A DNA stretch of 64,000 bases from Saccharopolyspora_C sp040643635 (GTDB lineage Bacteria; Actinomycetota; Actinomycetes; Mycobacteriales; Pseudonocardiaceae). Position numbers and translations under genes: made by a program. The notes under the pieces are model-generated. The model did no database searches. It saw only the letters and a program-made list of their open reading frames with translations, and was not told the origin of the DNA. Each line of letters begins with the position of its first letter. The first letter of the stretch is position 1. This document shows positions 43,859 to 51,897 of the stretch, one piece after another. Where the stretch lies: contig NZ_JBEYUS010000018.1 in assembly GCF_040643635.1 (NCBI RefSeq), positions 22,077 to 86,076 of the forward strand. The letters are read 5' to 3'.

Positions 43859-44861
43859 GCCCGCGCAGCGGATCGCGGTGCTCGGGGCCGGTTCCTGGGG
43901 CACCACCTTCGCGAAGGTCCTCGCCGACGCGGGCAGCGACGTCACCCTGTGGGCGCGCCGCACCGAGATCGCCGAGCGGATCAACACCGAGCACCACAAC
44001 CCCGGCTACCTGCCGGGCGTGCCGCTGCCGGAATCGCTGCGCGCCACCGACGACGCGGCCGCGGCCATGCACGGCGCCGACGCCGTGGTGCTCGCGGTGC
44101 CCAGCCAGACGCTGCGGGAGAACCTGGCGGGCTGGCAGCCCCTGCTGCCGCCGGACGCGACGCTCGTCAGCCTCGCGAAGGGCGTCGAGCTCAGCACCCT
44201 CAAGCGGATGAGCGAGGTCGTCGCGGAGGTCGCCGACGTGCCGATGGCGCAGGTCGCCGTGGTCTCCGGCCCGAACCTCGCCAAGGAGATCGCCGCCGAG
44301 CAGCCCACCGCCACCGTCGTCGCCTGCACCGACCACGACCGGGCCGTCGCGCTGCAGGCCGCCTGCTCCACCGGCTACTTCCGGCCCTACACCAACACCG
44401 ACCTGGTGGGCATCGAGCTCGCCGGGGCCTGCAAGAACGTGATGGCGCTGGCCTGCGGGATGGCCGCCGGGCTCGGGTTCGGACACAACACGATGTCCTC
44501 GCTGATCACCCGCGGGCTCGCGGAGACGACGCGGCTGGGCGCGGCGCTCGGGGCGGAGCCGATGACCTTCGCCGGGCTCGCCGGGCTCGGCGACCTGGTC
44601 GCCACCTGCACCTCGCCGCTGTCCCGGAACCGGACGTTCGGCGAGCGCCTCGGCCGCGGCGAAACCCTGGAGCAGGCGCAGGACGCCACCCACGGGCAGG
44701 TCGCCGAGGGCGTCAAGTCCTGCTCGTCCATCCGGGCGCTCGCCGCCCGGCACGGCGTCGAGATGCCGATCACCGAGGTCGTGCACCGCGTCTGCCACGA
44801 AGGACTCGCGCCCGCGCCCGGCGCCGCGATGCTGCTGGGCCGCGAGCCCAAACCGGAGTGA
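43845..44861 (+). CDS. gpsA: Glycerol-3-phosphate dehydrogenase (NAD(P)+)
   Basis: 338 residues. Reduces dihydroxyacetone phosphate to glycerol-3-phosphate for phospholipid synthesis, which then feeds PlsB/PlsC. Nucleotide loop IAVLGAGSWGTTFAKVLADA; catalytic lysines in SLAKGVEL and ELAGACKNVMALACGMAAG; late motif GLAGLGDLVATC. Overlaps plsC, giving a logical two-gene operon. Confidence 0.96.
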   Translation: MTAAEPAQRIAVLGAGSWGTTFAKVLADAGSDVTLWARRTEIAERINTEHHNPGYLPGVPLPESLRATDDAAAAMHGADAVVLAVPSQTLRENLAGWQPLLPPDATLVSLAKGVELSTLKRMSEVVAEVADVPMAQVAVVSGPNLAKEIAAEQPTATVVACTDHDRAVALQAACSTGYFRPYTNTDLVGIELAGACKNVMALACGMAAGLGFGHNTMSSLITRGLAETTRLGAALGAEPMTFAGLAGLGDLVATCTSPLSRNRTFGERLGRGETLEQAQDATHGQVAEGVKSCSSIRALAARHGVEMPITEVVHRVCHEGLAPAPGAAMLLGREPKPE

Positions 44862-44954
44862 TCCACCGCTCCACCGCAGGAGTTCCCGGCCCGGCGCGGC
44901 TAGATTGCGGCCCGGGCACCCGTTCGGGTGCGAACGGACGCGAGGAGGTCTGCG

Positions 44955-46058
44955 GTGGACGAGGGAACCGGATACGGCGACGGCACCCGCTGCGTGCACG
45001 GCGGTCACGGTGAACCGGAACCCGGGGCACCGCTCGCGCCCGGCCCGGTGTTCGCCGCGCCCTACCACCTCGGCGATCCGGCGGCCGACTTCTACGGTCG
45101 CGCCGGGAACCCCACCTGGCGGGCGCTGGAGAGCGCCATCGGCGAGCTGGACGGCGGCGAGTGCGTGCTGCTGCCGTCCGGGATGGCCGCGATCAGCACC
45201 GTGCTGCGCGCGGTCCTGCGCGCCGGGGACGGGCTGCTGGTGCCCAGCGACGGCTACTACGCGACGCGGCAGTTCGTGCACGAGGAGCTCGCCGAGCTCT
45301 CGCTGCGGGTGCAGGAGATCCCCACCACCGGGCCGTGGCCGCCGGAGCTGTTCGACGGGGTGCGGCTGGTGCTGCTGGAGACCCCGTCCAACCCGGGCCT
45401 CGACGTGTGCGACATCGCCGCGCTCGCCCGGCTCGCGCACCGGGCCGGTGCGCTGCTGGCGGTGGACAACACCACCGCGACCCCGCTCGGGCAGCGGCCG
45501 CTCGAACTCGGCGCCGACCTCGCGATCGCCAGCGACACCAAGGCGTTGACCGGGCACAGCGACGTGCTGCTCGGGCACGTGTCCACCGCCGACGGCGAAC
45601 TCGCGGCGCGGCTGCGGCGGGCGCGCACGCTCTCCGGGTCGATCCCCGGGCCGTTCGAGACCTGGCTGGCGCACCGCAGCCTCGGCACCCTCGACCTGCG
45701 GCTCGCCCGGCAGGCGTCGAACGCGGCGGCGCTGGTCGCGGCGCTGCGCGAGCACCCGGCGGTGCGCGGGCTGCGCTGGCCCGGGATGCCGGAGGACCCG
45801 GCGCACGAGCTGGCGAGCGCGCAGATGCGGCGCTGGGGCGGGGTGTTCCGCTTCGAGCTCGCCGACGCCGCGGCGGTGGCCGAGTTCGTCCGCCGCAGCG
45901 AGCTCGTCGTGGCCGCCACCAGCTTCGGCGGGCTGCACAGCACGGTCGACCGGCGGGCGCAGTGGGGCGATCCGGTGGCACCGGGCTTCGTCCGCTTCTC
46001 CGCGGGCTGCGAGGACCCCGACGACCTCGTCGCCGACGTCCTCGCCGCGCTGTCCTGA
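44955..46058 (+). CDS. Cystathionine gamma-lyase / synthase-like PLP enzyme
   Basis: 367 residues. Cys/Met-metabolism PLP family. The cofactor lysine is about residue 196 in ASDTKALTGHSD, with the N-terminal FYGRAGNPTWRALESAIGEL and the substrate-loop ETPSNPGLDVCD. Which reaction it favours (gamma-lyase, gamma-synthase or another) cannot be told, but a cysteine dioxygenase gene lies just downstream, so a cysteine-producing lyase is plausible. GTG at 44955 with GAGGAGG upstream. Further in-frame starts would be poorer. Confidence 0.85.
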   Translation: MDEGTGYGDGTRCVHGGHGEPEPGAPLAPGPVFAAPYHLGDPAADFYGRAGNPTWRALESAIGELDGGECVLLPSGMAAISTVLRAVLRAGDGLLVPSDGYYATRQFVHEELAELSLRVQEIPTTGPWPPELFDGVRLVLLETPSNPGLDVCDIAALARLAHRAGALLAVDNTTATPLGQRPLELGADLAIASDTKALTGHSDVLLGHVSTADGELAARLRRARTLSGSIPGPFETWLAHRSLGTLDLRLARQASNAAALVAALREHPAVRGLRWPGMPEDPAHELASAQMRRWGGVFRFELADAAAVAEFVRRSELVVAATSFGGLHSTVDRRAQWGDPVAPGFVRFSAGCEDPDDLVADVLAALS

Positions 46059-46233
46059 CGCGCTCCGCCGCCCGGCCTGGCGGGGGAGCGGTCCGGCAGG
46101 CCGGGCGAGCGGGCCGCTCAGCTCGGGAACTCCGGGAACTCCGGGTGATCACGCTCGGTGTCGTGTCCCCGGTGGTGTGACACGGGCGCAATCGGCTTGA
46201 CGGGTTCCGCTCGGCGCTGGTTCACTACGCGGC
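46059..46233. promoter_or_regulatory. Promoter of the cysteine leader transcript
   Basis: TTGACG (46197-46202) and TTCACT (46221-46226) are 18 bases apart, and GTG follows 7 bases later at 46234. The remaining part of the gap has no gene; a short direct repeat GGGAACTCC lies around 46125-46142. Confidence 0.5.
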
Positions 46234-46311
46234 GTGTTGCGAGCCATGAGCGGTGGACGAGGTCACATCGACCTGCGCCGGGTGGCGAGCGCGCTTTGTC
46301 TGCAGCGGTGA
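46234..46311 (+). CDS. Cysteine-type leader peptide before cysteine dioxygenase
   Basis: A 25-codon ORF (GTG 46234, or ATG 46246 for 21 codons) whose centre reads HIDLRRVASALC. Short peptides with this H-[IV]-D-L-x-R-x-A-S-A-x-C pattern are found in actinobacteria upstream of sulfur-metabolism genes and are thought to act through cysteine-dependent translation. Here it lies 240 bases before the cdo start and 175 after the preceding gene. I see no terminator with a T run between them, so control may be Rho-dependent. Confidence 0.75.
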   Translation: MLRAMSGGRGHIDLRRVASALCLQR

Positions 46312-46551
46312 TCGATCCCGCTGCCGTGGTGAATCCCGGACCCCGCGAGACCCTCTGAACCAGGGCCCGCCCGACGAGGTCCGACGCAGCGCCGTCGCCG
46401 AGACCGCGCCGCCACATCCGCCCGATCCGCACCACCCCGGAACCCGCCCGCGCGGCGGCACGTCCGGGACGTCCGCCGATCGCGCGCCGCACCGGGACGC
46501 GTCACCGCCACCTCCGCAGGCTCCCGACCGCACGAACCCCGAGGACTTCCC

Positions 46552-47028
46552 GTGTTCGCCGTACCCCCTGAGACCATCGCCGCCGTCGCCGACCGCGCCA
46601 TCGCGCACCCCGTGCGGATCGCCCGCGAACTCGCCGCCGACCGGCTCGGCTGGGCGCACCAGCTGCGCTACGACCCCGAACAGCGCTGGGCCGGACTGCT
46701 GGAGCGCACCGGCACCCACGAGGCCTGGCTGCTGAGCTGGCTGCCCGGCCAGCACACCGAACTGCACGACCACGGCGGCGCCGCCGGGGCGTTCACCCTC
46801 GTCTCCGGCAGCGTCACCGAACGAGTCGTGCGCAGCACGCCCACCGGGCCCGTCGAGGAGTGGCACCCGCTGGAGGCCGGGCAGTCCCGCGTGTTCGGCC
46901 CCGACCACGTGCACCAGGTCCGCAACGACGGACCGGACCCCGCGGTCACCATCCACGTCTACCGCCCCGGCCGGACCCGGATGACCCCGTACTCGCTGCA
47001 CCCCGTGGACGGCCTCACCCGGCTCTGA
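46552..47028 (+). CDS. Cysteine dioxygenase, type I
   Basis: 158 residues. Cupin iron enzyme that oxidises cysteine to cysteine sulfinate. The metal motif is in GQHTELHDHGGAAGAFTLVS (His-x-His) and the third His in FGPDHVHQVRN. GTG start at 46552. No Tyr-Cys crosslink cysteine is obvious, as in many bacterial members. Preceded by the cysteine-type leader peptide; the PLP lyase upstream may supply its substrate. Confidence 0.88.
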   Translation: MFAVPPETIAAVADRAIAHPVRIARELAADRLGWAHQLRYDPEQRWAGLLERTGTHEAWLLSWLPGQHTELHDHGGAAGAFTLVSGSVTERVVRSTPTGPVEEWHPLEAGQSRVFGPDHVHQVRNDGPDPAVTIHVYRPGRTRMTPYSLHPVDGLTRL

Positions 47029-47096
47029 CCGGGTCCGATCCGGTCGCGGCACCGGACGGTGGCATCATCGGGAGGCCGAGCGGGGGGAATCCTGAG

Positions 47097-48536
47097 ATGC
47101 CACATCCGGTGCCCGCGGCGAGTTCGCCGCTGCTGGAACCGGCCGTCGAGCTGCGCCGCGACGACGCGCGGCCGCTGGCCGTGCAGCTGGCCGACGCGTT
47201 GCGCCGCGCCGCCGCGCTCGGCCAGCTCCGCGGGGGCGACCGGCTGCCCTCGACCCGCGCGCTCGCCCGGCACCTCGGTGTCAGCCGCACCGTCACCGCC
47301 GCCGCCTACGAGCAGCTGCACGCCGAGGGCTGGATCGTCGGCAGGCACGGCTCCGGCACCTACGTCACCACCGCGCCGCCCGGCGCGCCCGACACCCCGG
47401 CGGAGCTCGCCGCGGGACTCGCGGACCGGGGCGGGGCGGGCACGGTGCGGCTGGTGCCCGGAATCCCGTGGACCGGCGGCATCGACCGCGCCGCCTGGCG
47501 CCGGGCGTGGCGGGCCGCCGCCGACCGCGAACCGGACGAGATCCGGCGGGTCGCCGGCGTCGACCAGTACCGGGACGCGGTGGTGGAGCACCTGCTGCGC
47601 CACCGCGGCATGACCACCGGAGGTCCGCACCTGGGCACCGTGATCGCGACCGGCGGCACCACCGCGGCCCTCGCCGAGCTGGCGGCGACCGCGCTCGGCA
47701 GCGGCGCCACCGTCGCCGTGGAGGAACCCGGTTACCAGCGCGCCGTGCAGACCCTGCTCGCGGCCGGGGCGCACGTGGTGCCCGCGCCGGTGGACCACGG
47801 CGGGATCGTGGTGGACGCCATCCCGCGCGGCGTGCGGGCCGTGTACTGCTCCCCGGCCCACCAGTACCCGCTCGGCGGCCGGTTGCCCGCGGAACGCCGC
47901 GTCGCGCTGGTGGAACGGGCCCGCGCCGAGGGGTGGCTGATCGTGGAGGACGACTACGACGGTGAGCTGCGCTACGACGTGGCGCCGCTGCCGGTGCTCG
48001 CCGCGATGGCGCCGGACGTGGTGGTGCACCTGGGCACCACCAGCAAGATCCTCACCCCGACGCTCGGCGTCGGCTGGATGCTCGGTCCCGACCGGCTGGT
48101 CGCCGGGGTGCTGGAGCACCGCGAGCGCACCAGCACCGGGCCCGCCCCGGCCGGTCAGCGGGTGCTCGTCGAGTACGCCCGCAACGGTGATCTGGGGCGG
48201 CACCTGCGCAGGTTGCGCCGGGAGCTGTCGCAGCGGCGCGCCCTGGTGGTGTCCCGCCTCGCCGGCGCGGGAGTCGGGGTGTCCGGCGACGAGGCGGGCG
48301 CGCACGTCGTGCTGCCGCTGCCGTCCGCCGCGGCCGAAAGCCGGGTGGTGGCGCGGGGAAACGAGCACGGCATCGTGCTCGACGGGCTGCGCAGGCACCA
48401 CCACGGGCCGCAGCGCTGGACCGGGATCGCCCTCGGCTACGCCTCGTGTTCGCGTGCCGACCTGGAGCGGTCGCTGGATTTGGTGGCCCGCTGGTGCGCC
48501 GAGGAGGCCGCTGGCGGCCCGCACGCGTGCGGGTAG
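47097..48536 (+). CDS. MocR-family regulator (GntR domain + aminotransferase domain)
   Basis: 479 residues. N-terminal GntR winged helix (LPSTRALARHLGVSRTVTAA; HAEGWIVGRHGSGTYVT), linked to a class I aminotransferase-like domain with PLP lysine about residue 317 in LGTTSKILTPTLGVGW. MocR proteins sense PLP or amino compounds and often control pyridoxal, taurine or GABA genes; PdxR is one group. Target unknown; its neighbours are cdo upstream and ddl downstream. ATG at 47097 behind a G-rich stretch. Confidence 0.88.
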   Translation: MPHPVPAASSPLLEPAVELRRDDARPLAVQLADALRRAAALGQLRGGDRLPSTRALARHLGVSRTVTAAAYEQLHAEGWIVGRHGSGTYVTTAPPGAPDTPAELAAGLADRGGAGTVRLVPGIPWTGGIDRAAWRRAWRAAADREPDEIRRVAGVDQYRDAVVEHLLRHRGMTTGGPHLGTVIATGGTTAALAELAATALGSGATVAVEEPGYQRAVQTLLAAGAHVVPAPVDHGGIVVDAIPRGVRAVYCSPAHQYPLGGRLPAERRVALVERARAEGWLIVEDDYDGELRYDVAPLPVLAAMAPDVVVHLGTTSKILTPTLGVGWMLGPDRLVAGVLEHRERTSTGPAPAGQRVLVEYARNGDLGRHLRRLRRELSQRRALVVSRLAGAGVGVSGDEAGAHVVLPLPSAAAESRVVARGNEHGIVLDGLRRHHHGPQRWTGIALGYASCSRADLERSLDLVARWCAEEAAGGPHACG

Positions 48537-48539
48537 GGT
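48534..48539 (+). promoter_or_regulatory. -10 box of leaderless ddl
   Basis: TAGGGT overlaps the stop codon of the MocR gene and ends 7 bases before the ddl ATG, with no ribosome binding site. Confidence 0.5.
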
Positions 48540-48546
48540 CCGGCGC

Positions 48547-49638
48547 ATGACTGAGCGCAAGACCAGGGTGGCCGTCGTCTTCGGCGGACGGAGCACCGAG
48601 CACGGCGTTTCCTGCCTGTCCGCGGGCAGTGTCCTGAGCCACCTGGATCGGGAGCGCTTCGAGGTCGTCCCCGTCGGCATCACCCGCGAAGGCGCCTGGG
48701 TGCTGGGCACCTCGGACCCGTCGGAGCTGGCCATCCGGGACCGGCAGGCGCCGGAAGTGGCGCCGGGGACCGCGGTCGCGCTGCCCGGTGACCCGACGCG
48801 GCGCGACCTGATCCTGGTCGAGCCCGGCCGCGGCGGCGAAGTCCTGTCCGAAGTGGACGTCGTGTTCCCGGTGCTGCACGGCGCTTTCGGCGAGGACGGC
48901 ACCATCCAGGGGCTGCTGGAGATGGCCGACGTGCCCTACGCCGGGCCGGGCGTGCTCTCCAGCGCGGTGTCGATGGACAAGGAGTACACCAAGAAGCTCC
49001 TGGCGGCGGAGGGGATCGAGGTCGGCACCTACGAGGTGCTGCGGCACTACCAGTCCACTTTGGATGAAGAGCGCCGGGAGCGGATCGGCCTGCCCGCGTT
49101 CGTGAAACCCGCTCGCGCCGGTTCCTCCCTCGGCATCACCAAGATCACCGACTGGGCGCAGCTGGACGAGGCCATCGCCGAGGCCCGCCGCACCGACCCC
49201 AAGGTGATCATCGAGAAGGCCGTCGTCGGTCGCGAGGTCGAATGCGGCGTCCTCGAATTCCCCGACGGCCGCGTCGAAGCCTCGCTGCCCGCCGAACTCC
49301 GCGTCACCGGCGAGGCCGACTGGTACGACTACGACTCCAAGTACCTCGACGACGTCACCGAGTTCGACATCCCCGCCAAGGTCGGCGACGACACCGTCGA
49401 GCAGCTGCGCGCCACCGCGATCACCGCGTTCCGCGCGCTGGAGTGCCAGGGCCTGGCCCGCGTCGACTTCTTCGTCACCGAGGACGGCGGGCTCATCGTC
49501 AACGAGGTCAACACCATGCCCGGGTTCACCTCGATCTCGCTGTACCCGCGGATGTGGGCGCAGACCGGGGTGGACTACCCGACGCTGCTGACCACGCTCG
49601 TCGACACCGCGCAGGCCCGCGGCACGGGTCTGCGCTGA
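48547..49638 (+). CDS. ddl: D-alanine--D-alanine ligase
   Basis: 363 residues. Makes D-Ala-D-Ala for peptidoglycan. ATP-grasp enzyme: N-terminal VAVVFGGRSTEHGVSCLSAG, then FPVLHGAFGEDGTIQGLLEM, the ATP lysine region in FVKPARAGSSLGITKI, and the metal-binding LIVNEVNTMPGFTSISLYPR. The longer N-terminal domain matches the mycobacterial DdlA type. Follows the MocR gene by 10 bases but has its own -10 box. Convergent with a DUF3515 gene across dispersed repeat copy 4. Confidence 0.97.
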   Translation: MTERKTRVAVVFGGRSTEHGVSCLSAGSVLSHLDRERFEVVPVGITREGAWVLGTSDPSELAIRDRQAPEVAPGTAVALPGDPTRRDLILVEPGRGGEVLSEVDVVFPVLHGAFGEDGTIQGLLEMADVPYAGPGVLSSAVSMDKEYTKKLLAAEGIEVGTYEVLRHYQSTLDEERRERIGLPAFVKPARAGSSLGITKITDWAQLDEAIAEARRTDPKVIIEKAVVGREVECGVLEFPDGRVEASLPAELRVTGEADWYDYDSKYLDDVTEFDIPAKVGDDTVEQLRATAITAFRALECQGLARVDFFVTEDGGLIVNEVNTMPGFTSISLYPRMWAQTGVDYPTLLTTLVDTAQARGTGLR

Positions 49639-49689
49639 ACCGCTTCTCCCGCTTCTGTCGCTTCTCCCGCTTCTGTTGCGTGGGGGGGT

Positions 49690-49849
49690 GGGTGGCGGAA
49701 CCTCAGCGTCCTCCTCGCTGCGGGATCGATTTCACCGGTGGCTCCGCCACAGGAGAAATCGCTGTCCTCGCGAGGAAGACGCTGAGAACCCGCTGCGGTG
49801 CCGGTGGCGTGCTTGGTCGGCAGCTCAGCGGCTGCGCCGCTGACAGGAC
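49690..49849 (+). repeat. Dispersed multi-hairpin repeat, copy 4 (ddl / DUF3515 gap)
   Basis: Same element as at 4031. Outer arms CTCAGCGTCCTCCTCG and CGAGGAAGACGCTGAG. Relative to copy 1, one pair changed from C:G to T:A and the next from T:A to C:G, each on both sides. The inner stem is GATTTC/GAAATC around GTGGC-TCC-GCCAC, and the distal hairpin is CAGCGGC-TGC-GCCGCTG. Lies in the gap between convergent ddl and the DUF3515 gene. Confidence 0.9.
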
Positions 49850-49910
49850 ACCGGCACGACCCGCCGGGCAGGTTCAGAGACAGGCAGTCAGCGGTTCCCC
49901 CGTCGCGGGA

Positions 49911-50483
49911 TCAGGGGAAGACCGGCTTCGCGGGCAGCGCCCGCAGCCGGTCCGACAGGTCCTGCACCGGCCCGCTGCCCGAGTTCTCCGGGGCGGTCAG
50001 CGCCACGTACACCGGCCGGTCCACCGCCAGCCACGACGTGTTCCCGGCCTCGGTGATCCGCAGCCACTGCACCCCGTTGATCTGCACCAGCGGCGAGGTC
50101 GGCGTCAGCTCGGCGGGCGCGGGCAGGCCGCAGCGCACCGTGATCGGGTCGTGCTCGGCATCGCCCCACGCCACCGCGCCCGCCGGCGCCGGATCGGCCA
50201 GCTCGCGGCGCGGCACGCGGGCGTCGTCCACCGCCAGCTCGGCGGGCAGTCCCGCGAGTACCTGCGCGCACTCCGGGCCGTCGGCGCCGGGGGAGGGGAC
50301 GGGCGGCAGCGCCAGCGGACCGGTGCGGCGGGCCTGCTGCACCGCCTCCACCGCGTCCTGCTGCCGCTGCTCGGAGAACCGGGACACCAGCCCGAGCGAG
50401 ATCACGCCCAACGCCAGCAACCCGCTGAGCGCGAGCGCCGTGATCAGCACCGGGCGGGGGAACCTGGGATGTTCGTCGGCCAC
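49911..50483 (-). CDS. DUF3515-family membrane-anchored protein
   Basis: 190 residues. One N-terminal hydrophobic helix (VLITALALSGLLALGVISLG) anchors it, and the rest is outside the membrane. The DUF3515 pattern shows in the conserved cysteines (GPECAQVLAGLP and ITVRCGLPAP) and in WLAVDRPVYVALT. From memory, the ortholog in M. tuberculosis (Rv2980) also lies beside ddl. Function unknown; the context suggests cell envelope. GTG start at 50483. Confidence 0.85.
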   Translation of the reverse strand: MADEHPRFPRPVLITALALSGLLALGVISLGLVSRFSEQRQQDAVEAVQQARRTGPLALPPVPSPGADGPECAQVLAGLPAELAVDDARVPRRELADPAPAGAVAWGDAEHDPITVRCGLPAPAELTPTSPLVQINGVQWLRITEAGNTSWLAVDRPVYVALTAPENSGSGPVQDLSDRLRALPAKPVFP

Positions 50484-50528
50484 CGCGCCACTACAGCACG
50501 CGCGACCGGAATGCCCGGAAGCGGGCGC

Positions 50529-50762
50529 TCACAGGTGTACGACCGGACACGTCAGCGTCCGGGTGATGCCTTCCACGTTCTGGATGCCTGCGACGACCAT
50601 CTTGCCCAGCTGGTCGACATTCTCCGCTTCGGCGCGCACGATCACGTCGTACGGACCGGTCACGTCCTCGGACGTGATCACGCCGGTGGAGCCGGAGATC
50701 TCGGCGGCGACGGCGGCGGCCTTGCCGACTTCGGTCTGGATGAGGATGTATGCCTGAACCAC
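50529..50762 (-). CDS. Stand-alone Lrp/AsnC-type ligand-binding (RAM/ACT) domain protein
   Basis: 77 residues, only the effector domain of an Lrp/AsnC regulator with no DNA-binding part: YILIQTEVGKAAAVAAEISG, VTGPYDVIVRAEAENVDQLG and the closing VEGITRTLTCPVVH. Such mini-proteins form amino-acid-binding oligomers and are common in actinobacteria; partners are unknown. GTG at 50762 with AAGGGGC upstream. Divergent from thiL. Confidence 0.9.
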   Translation of the reverse strand: MVQAYILIQTEVGKAAAVAAEISGSTGVITSEDVTGPYDVIVRAEAENVDQLGKMVVAGIQNVEGITRTLTCPVVHL

Positions 50763-50859
50763 GGCGTGCCCCTTCGTCTCGGCCTGGTGCGCGGGGTAGG
50801 AAACTGGGAGAAAGCTACCCCATCGGGCCGAGCGGATGCTCAAGAAAGGGAGGTCTGAC

Positions 50860-51825
50860 GTGGGTTCGGACACTTCGGCGCAGGACCAGACCGTGTCCGA
50901 GGCCGGTGAGTTCGGCCTCATCCAGCGGGTGACCTCCGGGCGGGTGCAACCCGCCGCGACCCTGCTCGGCCCCGGGGACGACGCCGCGGTGCTCGCCGCG
51001 CCGGACGGGCGGATCGTCGCCACCACCGACGTGCTGGTGGAGCAGGTGCACTTCCGGCTCGCGTGGTCGACGCCGCACCAGGTGGGCCGCAAGGCCGTGG
51101 CGGTGAACCTCTCCGACGTGGCCGCGATGGGGGCGGTGCCGACCGGGCTGCTGGTGGGGCTGGGCTGCCCGCCGGACACCCCGACCTCGGTGATCGACGA
51201 GCTGTCCGCGGGCATGTGGGAAGAGGCGCAGCGCGTCGGTGCCGGGCTCATCGGCGGGGACATGGTGACCGCGCCCGCGCTGACGATCTCCATCACGGCG
51301 CTGGGCGATCTGCAGGGTCGCACCCCGGTCACGCGTTCCGGGGCGTGCCCGGGTGATGTGGTGGCCGTGGCGGGGCGGCTCGGCTGGGCCGCGGCGGGAT
51401 TGGCGGTGCTGGGGCGCGGGTTCCGCTCGCCGGTGGCGGTCGTCGGAGCGCAGCGGGTGCCGGAGCCGCCGTACGCCGCGGGGCCGCTGGCCGCGGACGC
51501 GGGCGCCACCTCGATGATCGACGCCTCGGACGGGCTGCTGGCCGACCTGGGGCACATCGCGGCGGCCTCGCAGGTCGGCATCGACCTGCGCGACGAGCTG
51601 ATCGAAGTGCCGCAGCGGCTGACCGAGGTGGCCTCGGCGCTGGGCGCGGACGCCCGGCACTGGGTGCTCACCGGCGGCGAGGACCACGCCCTGGTGGCGA
51701 CGTTCCCGCCGGAGCAGCCGCTGCCCGAGGGCTGGCGCGCGGTCGGCGAGGTCGTCGAAGGCGACGGGGTCACCGTGGACGGCGCGACCTACGAGGGCGC
51801 CGTCGGCTGGGAGCACTGGCGCTGA
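50860..51825 (+). CDS. thiL: Thiamine-monophosphate kinase
   Basis: 321 residues. Phosphorylates thiamine monophosphate to thiamine diphosphate, the cofactor of IlvB among others. Family motifs: LGPGDDAAVL, TTDVLVEQVHFRLAWSTP, VNLSDVAAMGAVPTGLLVGL, MIDASDGLLADLGHIAAAS. The GTG at 50860 is chosen over the ATG at 50836 because GGGAGGT lies exactly 5 bases before it. No TPP riboswitch is visible upstream. Confidence 0.95.
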   Translation: MGSDTSAQDQTVSEAGEFGLIQRVTSGRVQPAATLLGPGDDAAVLAAPDGRIVATTDVLVEQVHFRLAWSTPHQVGRKAVAVNLSDVAAMGAVPTGLLVGLGCPPDTPTSVIDELSAGMWEEAQRVGAGLIGGDMVTAPALTISITALGDLQGRTPVTRSGACPGDVVAVAGRLGWAAAGLAVLGRGFRSPVAVVGAQRVPEPPYAAGPLAADAGATSMIDASDGLLADLGHIAAASQVGIDLRDELIEVPQRLTEVASALGADARHWVLTGGEDHALVATFPPEQPLPEGWRAVGEVVEGDGVTVDGATYEGAVGWEHWR

Positions 51826-51851
51826 CCGCCCGAGAGTTCCACCGGACATGA

Positions 51852-51885
51852 GAAGGCCCGGCGGGGGAGATCCCGCCGGGCCTTC
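51852..51885. terminator. Bidirectional terminator, thiL / MFS
   Basis: Perfect 14-bp stem GAAGGCCCGGCGGG / CCCGCCGGGCCTTC with a 6-base loop, in the 72-base gap between convergent stops. Confidence 0.8.
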
Positions 51886-51897
51886 GCACGTCTCCGC

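Noticed and set aside
50763..50859. TPP riboswitch before thiL
   Set aside because: The gap is under 100 bases and lacks the conserved thi-box core; thiL also has an ordinary strong ribosome site.
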